This document shows positions 43,399-48,032 of a stretch of DNA of 48,032 nucleotides, in pieces; position 1 is the first letter of the stretch, and each line of letters starts with the position of its first letter. This DNA is from Flexithrix dorotheae DSM 6795 (lineage in GTDB: Bacteria; Bacteroidota; Bacteroidia; Cytophagales; Flammeovirgaceae). The position numbers and the translations under genes are program-made. The notes under the pieces were generated by a model. It was not told the DNA's origin, did no database searches, and was given only the letters and a program-made list of their open reading frames with translations. Location of the stretch: positions 1-48,032 of the forward strand of contig NZ_KB903455.1 in NCBI RefSeq assembly GCF_000379765.1, given 5' to 3'.

Positions 43399-43431
43399 AT
43401 CCAATACGTGTTTATTTTTCGAAAAAATGAT

Positions 43432-43463
43432 TTGAATATGCCTTAATGCCCTAAATATTTTTG
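43432..43463 (+). promoter_or_regulatory. Candidate promoter of the FKBP gene
   Basis: TTG (43432-43434), a 21-base spacer, then TATTTTTG (43456-43463), full TAnnTTTG. It would give a leader of about 125 bases that contains the hairpin at 43502-43540. Confidence 0.35.
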
Positions 43464-43501
43464 GATTCTTAACCTGGATCTTCTAACCATTTCCAAAAAA
43501 T

Positions 43502-43540
43502 AAAAAAGTGGAGCTTTTCTATAAATATTTCCGCTTTTTT
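43502..43540 (+). terminator. Terminator-like hairpin in the leader of the FKBP gene
   Basis: Stem AAAAAAGTGGA / TCCGCTTTTTT (43502-43512 and 43530-43540, one G-T pair) ending in a T run. No gene ends just before it on either strand, so it may attenuate transcription into the FKBP gene 54 bases on. Confidence 0.45.
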
Positions 43541-43593
43541 GATGTTTAAAAACAGTGGTCCATTCTATTTTTTTAATACAAATATTTTTTAAG

Positions 43594-44283
43594 ATGAAAC
43601 CAATATTGTTTATAACAATTCTTGCCATAACTACCCAATTTTCCATCGCCCAGGATTGTAATTGTGAGTTGGAAATTCCCGAAGAAGCTGATTATTGCTA
43701 CCAAAATGAATTTTTGCCGGAAGCTTGTGCTAAGTTTATCGAAGGAGCTTCCTATTTTTTTGTAAAAGGGAAAAAAGGTGCTGTAAAATTGAATTTGCCC
43801 GATTCGGCCGAAGCGCAGCTGGCTACTTTAATTGGCTATGCCAGGAATAAACAGTATAAATTTAAAGGCGTGGATATGTTGTTCATTAATGCCGCTCTTG
43901 AGGATTGGAGGATAGTTGAACCTAACCTAGAATATATTAAAGATGGTTTTGTTTTTACAGATTCGGGTTTGGGAATTAAATTACTGGAAGAGGGTGATGG
44001 TGAATTACCTGTGAAGGGAAAGAAAATTTTAGTGCATTACACCGGAACTTTGGAAGATGGAACCAAATTCGACAGTTCACTGGACAGAGGGCAGCCATTC
44101 GACTTTCCCGTAGGTGTGGGTTGGGTGATTAAAGGCTGGGATGAAGCCTTTGCAAAATTGAAATTTGGGTCTAAAGCTATTATCAGAATTCCCCCTGAAC
44201 TTGGGTATGGCAGAAAACAGGCTGGGACTATTCCCCCAAATTCAGTTTTATATTTTGAGGTGGAAAGTATTGGGTATAAATAA
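43594..44283 (+). CDS. Exported FKBP-type peptidyl-prolyl cis-trans isomerase
   Basis: Catalyses proline isomerisation during folding of envelope proteins. The start at 43594 gives a clean signal peptide (MKPILFITILAITTQFSIAQ); the frame is open to 43555, but that adds 13 residues before it. Mature residues 21-130 form an unrecognised N-terminal part with a cysteine cluster (DCNCELEIPEEADYCY, PEACAKF). The C-terminal 100 residues are a complete FKBP domain: LVHYTGTLEDGTKFDSSLDRG, FPVGVGWVIKGWDEAF, IRIPPELGYGRKQAGTIPPNSVLYFEVE. The active-site aromatic and Asp positions are present. The total is 229 residues. It is probably soluble in the periplasm, since no lipobox follows the signal. Confidence 0.92.
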   Translation: MKPILFITILAITTQFSIAQDCNCELEIPEEADYCYQNEFLPEACAKFIEGASYFFVKGKKGAVKLNLPDSAEAQLATLIGYARNKQYKFKGVDMLFINAALEDWRIVEPNLEYIKDGFVFTDSGLGIKLLEEGDGELPVKGKKILVHYTGTLEDGTKFDSSLDRGQPFDFPVGVGWVIKGWDEAFAKLKFGSKAIIRIPPELGYGRKQAGTIPPNSVLYFEVESIGYK

Positions 44284-44340
44284 AAATTTATACCCGTAAT
44301 GTTGATTTGCAGAGAAAATGACCTTGTAGTTCAATCATTA

Positions 44341-44622
44341 TCATTTCACAGATTCTATTTCAGGTTGAGGAGTTTGTTGTTCATTTTCCTTTTTATCCAA
44401 AATATACATCTTAATAAATAAGATAACCAGGAATAGTACAATTATGAGAATGAATAACGACATAAACCTATTGAATTTATTCAGGATTTTGTGCATGGGT
44501 TTTCGCTTGTTGGTATGAGATCGTTTATATTGCGAAAGTACCCGGTTAAAGTTTTTGTGCAGATCTACCTCCTTCTCTGAAGGTTTTGGCTTGTTTATAT
44601 TTATCTTATATTTATTACTCAT
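44341..44622 (-). CDS. Small single-pass membrane protein, possible sigma-factor partner
   Basis: A 93-residue protein, not recognised. The first 52 residues are strongly basic (KYKININKPKPSEKE, SQYKRSHTNKRKPMHK), followed by one membrane helix (about 53-73, FMSLFILIIVLFLVILFI) and a short acidic, Pro/Gln-rich tail. By the positive-inside rule the N-terminus is cytoplasmic and the tail periplasmic. It begins 42 bases after the ECF sigma-factor gene on the same strand, so the two are probably one operon. The place and topology fit an anti-sigma factor, but no zinc-binding (HxxxCxxC) or FecR-like domain is present. Confidence 0.65.
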   Translation of the reverse strand: MSNKYKININKPKPSEKEVDLHKNFNRVLSQYKRSHTNKRKPMHKILNKFNRFMSLFILIIVLFLVILFIKMYILDKKENEQQTPQPEIESVK

Positions 44623-44664
44623 TTCAGTTTTACCTAATTCACCAACTTTAATTACTTTTTCCTC

Positions 44665-45312
44665 TTAAATTGTTGCCGGTACCTGTTTAATTAATTCCAT
44701 AATAAACAGCGTTAAAACCGGGCAAAGCGTTAGAAAATCATTTACTTCTGGTGGATCTATGCCTTTGGCTAATTTTTTTAATTTATCAATTATTCTATAC
44801 GTCCTCACTTTAGCATTGTTCTCGGTAATGTCCAGGATAAAAGCGACTTCCTTAAATGGTTTTTCTTCAAAAAATCGTAATTCTAACAGCTGAACTTCAT
44901 GCTCTTCTAATTCTTCCAACAAAGAAATAAGTAATCCGGTTTTGTCTTCTTCTTTTTCAGGTTGCTCTTCCAATTCTCCAAAAAGCCTTAAAATGATTTG
45001 ATCTTCCAGGTTGATTACCCGCTGGTTTTTTGATTTTCGGTAAAACTCATTTACCTGATTGGTGGCAATCCTATAGAGCCAGGAGGAAAATGGGAATCCT
45101 TTGAATTTGTATGATTTAAGGTTCACCATTGCCTTGTAAAACACCTGTGAGGTGAGGTCTGAGGTGGTATTTACATCATCTACTCTTCTATTAATGTAAT
45201 AGAAAATTTCCTTGTAATATTTTTCATAAAGCACCCCAAATGCTTCTGGCTTCTTTTTAGCCTGTTCTATGATGGCTAATTCAATTTCAAGATCTTGTTT
45301 TGGCTTATGCAA
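44665..45312 (-). CDS. ECF-type RNA polymerase sigma factor with hydrophobic C-terminal tail
   Basis: A 215-residue sigma-70 family regulator. Region 2 is at about 22-95 (AFGVLYEKYYKEIFYYINRR, DLTSQVFYKAMVNLKSYKFKGFPFSSWLYRIATNQVNEFYRK). An acidic linker (LEEQPEKEED) leads to region 4 at about 128-180 (LEELEEHEVQLLELRFFEEKPFKEVAFILDITENNAKVRTYRIIDKLKK), a normal helix-turn-helix. About 32 extra residues follow and end in a hydrophobic run (FLTLCPVLTLFIMELI), not usual for ECF factors, which may contact the membrane or its membrane-protein partner encoded just downstream. A TATATTTG box within a perfect palindrome lies just upstream of the start. Target genes are unknown. Confidence 0.9.
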   Translation of the reverse strand: MHKPKQDLEIELAIIEQAKKKPEAFGVLYEKYYKEIFYYINRRVDDVNTTSDLTSQVFYKAMVNLKSYKFKGFPFSSWLYRIATNQVNEFYRKSKNQRVINLEDQIILRLFGELEEQPEKEEDKTGLLISLLEELEEHEVQLLELRFFEEKPFKEVAFILDITENNAKVRTYRIIDKLKKLAKGIDPPEVNDFLTLCPVLTLFIMELIKQVPATI

Positions 45313-45341
45313 GATATGCTGTAGTTTAAGGATGATCAGAA

Positions 45342-45361
45342 TTTCAAATATACATTTGAAA
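45342..45361 (-). promoter_or_regulatory. Palindrome overlapping the -7 box of the sigma-factor gene
   Basis: TTTCAAAT and ATTTGAAA (45342-45349, 45354-45361) form an eight-base perfect inverted repeat with a four-base gap. On the minus strand it contains TATATTTG (45345-45352), a full -7 match, about 33 bases before the start codon. It may be an operator covering the promoter. Confidence 0.45.
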
Positions 45362-45604
45362 GTAAAAATTTTGGTGAGTTCGTCTGATTAAATTGTCAAC
45401 CAGTTAATTCCCAATGTGAATCACCCAGATTTAATAAAATTAGGTGGTAATGTAATCAAACAATGAAATTTTTCAATAATCGGTTGGCTGGAAATTTATA
45501 ATTCAATCCGGTTTTTATTAATATTAGGAAGAGATGGTTCCTCCTACTGCAGCCTTTTACTTTATCCAACCTGGTTAATTGTTTTACTAATCCTGTTTTT
45601 AATT

Positions 45605-46831
45605 ATGCATATCAATATTAAAAGACTTCAATCCAGAATTTCGGAGATGGGAAAAATAGGAGCTTTGAAAGGTGGTGGTGTAACCAGGCTCTCCCTTTCC
45701 AATGAAGATAAAGCTGCCCGTGATTTGTTGAAAAAATGGATGATTCAGGCTGGTCTGGAAGTAAAAATAGATCAGATTGGAAATATGTTTGGATTAAGGA
45801 AAGGGAAAAATGATCTCCCGGGAATAATGACTGGTTCGCATCTGGATACAGTGGGAGAAGGGGGATTATACGATGGGAGTCTGGGTGTATTGGCTGGATT
45901 AGAGTTGATAGAGACCTTAAATGATAAGGGTATTGAAACAGAAAGATCTGTTATTCTTGCCAATTTCACCAATGAAGAAGGGGTGAGGTTTACGCCAGAT
46001 ATGGTGGGAAGTTGTGTTTTTAGTGGTCAATATAAATTGAAAGAGGCATATCAGGCTATTTCTATGGATGGGTCCAAAACCTCTCTCGAATCCGAACTTC
46101 ATCGAATTGGTTATAAAGGAGAACTACATTGTGGAGATTTACAAGTTGCAGCTTTTATTGAGCTGCATATTGAACAAGGTCCGGTATTGGAAATGGAAAA
46201 ACTGGATATTGGTGTGGTGGAAAACTTGCAGGGAATTTCTTGGACAGCTTTTGATTTAAAAGGAGAATCTAATCATGCCGGCACTACTCCAATGGCATTA
46301 AGAAAGGATGCCGGACTGGTGGCCATGAAGATTGGTGCCTATGTGAAAACTCTTGTCAATGAAATTGGCGGGAATCAGGTGGGCACAGTAGGCAAGATAG
46401 AATTTGGGCCAAATCTTATAAATGTAGTTCCTGGATCGGCTAAAATTACGGTAGATTTAAGAAATACAGACAATGCCCGGTTGACATTAGCGGAAGAAAA
46501 ATTATTGAGGTTTGCAGAAAAAACAGCTGCAGCTGAAGGTGTTGAAATATTAATGGAGCGATTAGTCAGATTCAACCCGGTGATTTTTGATGATGGGATT
46601 TGCCAATGGATTGAACAGGCTGCTCAACAGATCGGGCTATCCCAAAAAAGAATGTACAGCGGAGCAGGACATGATGCTCAGATGCTGGCAAAAGTTTGCC
46701 CAACAGCCATGATTTTTGTACCAAGTGAAAAAGGAATCAGCCATAATCCTAAAGAATTTACTCCAATAGATAAAATTGAAACCGGAGCCAATGTATTATT
46801 AACAACCGTATTGGCATTGGTTCAAAAGTAA
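45605..46831 (+). CDS. M20-family N-carbamoyl-amino-acid / allantoate-type amidohydrolase
   Basis: Hydrolyses an N-carbamoyl or ureido bond on a small substrate, using two metal ions. The 408 residues match the hydantoinase/carbamoylase branch of the M20 peptidases. Metal ligands and catalytic residues are seen in order: His79 in GSHLDTV, Asp90 in YDGSLGV, Glu124/Glu125 in FTNEEGVRF, His188 in ELHIEQGP, and the C-terminal His in GISHNPKE. The dimerisation domain includes SNHAGTTPM. No other purine- or pyrimidine-degrading genes are nearby, so the exact substrate (carbamoyl amino acid, beta-ureidopropionate or allantoate) is open. Its last codons were copied in the tandem duplication that follows. 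Confidence 0.93.
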   Translation: MHINIKRLQSRISEMGKIGALKGGGVTRLSLSNEDKAARDLLKKWMIQAGLEVKIDQIGNMFGLRKGKNDLPGIMTGSHLDTVGEGGLYDGSLGVLAGLELIETLNDKGIETERSVILANFTNEEGVRFTPDMVGSCVFSGQYKLKEAYQAISMDGSKTSLESELHRIGYKGELHCGDLQVAAFIELHIEQGPVLEMEKLDIGVVENLQGISWTAFDLKGESNHAGTTPMALRKDAGLVAMKIGAYVKTLVNEIGGNQVGTVGKIEFGPNLINVVPGSAKITVDLRNTDNARLTLAEEKLLRFAEKTAAAEGVEILMERLVRFNPVIFDDGICQWIEQAAQQIGLSQKRMYSGAGHDAQMLAKVCPTAMIFVPSEKGISHNPKEFTPIDKIETGANVLLTTVLALVQK

Positions 46832-46959
46832 TCCTCCCTAAAAATTCCTGATTACTCCAAATAATTCCCGTTCACTGCAATTGAATTTCGGGCCTAGGAA
46901 ATTACTGGCATATTTGAGACATAATAAAAAAAACACAAACTCAAACAAGAACAGAAATC

Positions 46960-47340
46960 ATGAAAAACTCAACTAAAACATTCGCTATCTCAATCATTAT
47001 TTTATTAGCTACTATTATAAATGTAAATGCTCAGGAAAATTTATTGGCTTATAATGCTAGTCCAATTCAAACAGAGCAAAATTACATGGCAAATGAAGAG
47101 CAAAATGAAGAAGTAAAAGTAGCAAATAGTGAAAGTAAAGTTGAGGCAAATGAAACTCTGAATATCTCGAATTATTCCCTAATGAACTCAGTACCTACAA
47201 ATTTTAAAGGTAGTAGTGCCATGATTCAGCAAAATCAGCCTAAAGTAAACAATCAGAGCTTAGGGTTTGGAAATGGGAATATGAATCAAAATATATCAAA
47301 ATCAGATTATGGAGTAGGAGTGAAGTTGAGACTTAAATAA
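46960..47340 (+). CDS. Small secreted Asn/Gln-rich protein, copy 1
   Basis: A 126-residue exported protein. The signal peptide is residues 1-24 (MKNSTKTFAISIIILLATI...NAQ). The mature chain is rich in Asn, Gln, Glu and Ser (QTEQNYMANEEQNEEVKV, MIQQNQPKVNNQSLGFGNGN) and ends GVGVKLRLK. It has no cysteines, no T9SS sorting domain and no lipobox, so it should be released to the periplasm. It does not match a family I know. The second copy has kept the frame and nearly all residues, which argues that it is a real gene under selection. It is followed by a strong terminator. Confidence 0.7.
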   Translation: MKNSTKTFAISIIILLATIINVNAQENLLAYNASPIQTEQNYMANEEQNEEVKVANSESKVEANETLNISNYSLMNSVPTNFKGSSAMIQQNQPKVNNQSLGFGNGNMNQNISKSDYGVGVKLRLK

Positions 47341-47384
47341 AAACATTCATGGTGGTAAAGTAAAGTGAATATTTTTAAAATAAT

Positions 47385-47415
47385 AAAATCCCGGAGTTTT
47401 GCTCCGGGATTTTTT
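47385..47415 (+). terminator. Terminator of the small secreted gene, copy 1
   Basis: Stem AAAATCCCGGAG / CTCCGGGATTTT (47385-47396 and 47402-47413) with a TTTTG loop and a T run; A residues on the other side make it bidirectional. Confidence 0.9.
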
Positions 47416-47438
47416 GTTTGTAGTGATCAAATCAAATA

Positions 47439-47546
47439 TCAGACATGATTAGCCATTTGTTCTTTTACCAGTTTTTGAGCCTGTCCAATCCAGTTTTCCC
47501 TGTAAATTCTATCCGGGAAGAATTCTACGATATAATTAACAACCAT
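47439..47546 (-). pseudogene. 3' remnant of a minus-strand gene at the duplication junction
   Basis: On the minus strand the frame reads VNYIVEFFPDRIYRENWIG then QAQKLVKEQMANHV and a TGA at 47439. It looks like the last roughly 33 codons of a real gene but is cut at the repeat boundary near 47535-47546, where the copied end of the M20 gene begins. The parent family is not recognised. It reads toward the bidirectional terminator, as a normal 3' end would. A 35-residue ORF with an ATG at 47546 arises by chance at the junction. Confidence 0.6.
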
Positions 47547-48032
47547 ATTGGCATTGGTTCAATAGTAATCCTCCCTAAAAATTCCTGATTACTCCAAATA
47601 ATTCCCGTTCACTGCAATTGAATTTCGGGCCTGGGAAATTACTGCCATATTTGAGACATAATAAAAACACAAACTCAAACAAGAACAGAAATCATGAAAA
47701 ACTCAATTAAAACATTCGCTATCTCAATCATTATTTTATTAGCTACTATTATAAATGTAAATGCTCAGGAAAATTTATTGGCTTATAATGCTAGTCCAAT
47801 TCAAACAGAGCAAAATTACATGGCAAATGAAGAGCAGAATGAAGAAGTAAAAGTAGCAAATAGTGAAAGTAAAGTTGAGGCAAATGAAATTCAGAATATC
47901 TCGAATTATTCCCTAATGAAATCAGTACCTACAAATTTTAAAGGAAGTAGTGCTATGATTCAGCAAAATCAGCCTAAAGTAAACAACCAGAGCTTAGGGT
48001 TTGGAAATGGGAATATGAATCAAAATATATCA
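47535..48032 (+). repeat. Second unit of the tandem direct repeat (runs off right edge)
   Basis: Begins with the final codons of the M20 gene, copied (ATTGGCATTGGTTCAA) with the last Lys codon now TAG, then the same upstream region, start codon and 113 codons of the small secreted gene. It continues past the window end. Confidence 0.9.
47694..48032 (+). CDS. Small secreted Asn/Gln-rich protein, copy 2 (partial)
   Basis: The first 113 codons of a second copy of the gene at 46960, cut by the window edge. The frame is intact. By reading the two by eye, protein changes are few: Thr5 to Ile, Thr-Leu to Ile-Gln near residue 66, and Asn76 to Lys; most other base changes are silent. The upstream region is also conserved, so this copy is probably expressed from an equal promoter. 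No function is known. Confidence 0.7.
   Translation, partial: MKNSIKTFAISIIILLATIINVNAQENLLAYNASPIQTEQNYMANEEQNEEVKVANSESKVEANEIQNISNYSLMKSVPTNFKGSSAMIQQNQPKVNNQSLGFGNGNMNQNIS

Larger units (their letters stand above)
46798..47534 (+). repeat. First unit of a tandem direct repeat (about 737 bases)
   Basis: This unit starts with ATTAAC inside the end of the M20 gene and runs through the small secreted gene, its terminator and a 3' scrap of a minus-strand gene. From 47535 the same sequence begins again and continues to the window end. Over the shared 498 bases the copies differ at a small number of positions (roughly fifteen noticed by eye) plus a three-base A-run indel. Confidence 0.9.

Noticed and set aside
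43443-43646. Minus-strand frame of 67 codons over the FKBP leader and start
   Set aside because: It overlaps a real signal peptide and a hairpin, has no recognised motif and no promoter. Judged to be chance.
46798-48032. Tandem repeat as a transposon or integron cassette array
   Set aside because: There is no transposase, integrase, terminal inverted repeat or attachment-site structure, and the unit boundaries fall inside neighbouring genes, which fits a simple duplication.

Overview
This window is AT-rich chromosomal DNA from a member of the Bacteroidota, most likely a gliding or Sporocytophaga/Cyclobacterium-like Cytophagales. The evidence is a giant SprA-type type 9 secretion (T9SS) translocon, a protein with the gliding-motility-associated C-terminal sorting domain, a CarboxypepD_reg-fused TonB receptor, DUF4837, and promoters of the Bacteroidota type (TTG about 17-19 bases before TAnnTTTG) instead of E. 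coli -35/-10 boxes. The exact genus is inference. Most of the window is core or housekeeping DNA, with a transposase edge on the left and a recent tandem duplication on the right.

Layout. 1-122: start of a probable transposase running off the left edge. 333-5128: TonB-dependent receptor and a surface-type beta-helix lipoprotein, each with its own terminator. 5495-9476: thrS, an EamA transporter, a methyltransferase. 10057-15665: small beta-barrel protein, mutS, a NUMOD4/HNH protein with a C-terminal helix-turn-helix, alanine dehydrogenase. 16319-20707: duplicated SnoaL-like protein, GNAT-nitrilase fusion, then a compact operon of three predicted lipoproteins, MsrB - DUF1223 - MsrA. 20815-28462: Tat-exported aldo/keto reductase, aroQ, a large zinc metalloprotease followed 27 bases later by an SF1 helicase with a degenerate-looking nuclease tail, and a tiny orphan ORF. 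28634-40626: T9SS theme with a type-B CTD protein, DUF4837 lipoprotein, ruvA and sprA. 40615-42542: truC, rpiA and a GNAT gene as one minus-strand unit. 42808-43353: rpsU and tRNA-Ala(GGC). 43594-45312: exported FKBP isomerase, a small membrane protein and an ECF sigma factor. 45605-48032: M20 amidohydrolase and a small secreted Asn/Gln-rich protein present in two tandem copies.

How genes work together. MsrA and MsrB with the CxxC-containing DUF1223 protein look like an envelope methionine-sulfoxide repair unit. SprA would export the CTD protein encoded nearby. The TonB receptor and lipoprotein probably form an outer-membrane uptake pair for an unknown ligand. The sigma factor and its downstream single-pass membrane protein may be a regulator pair. 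The strongest structural oddity is the roughly 737-base tandem duplication at the right end, whose junction carries scraps of two flanking genes. The best candidates for undescribed function are the Msr/DUF1223 operon, the helicase-nuclease, and the HNH protein that may have become a regulator. No CRISPR array, rRNA, prophage or recognised complete defence system is visible.
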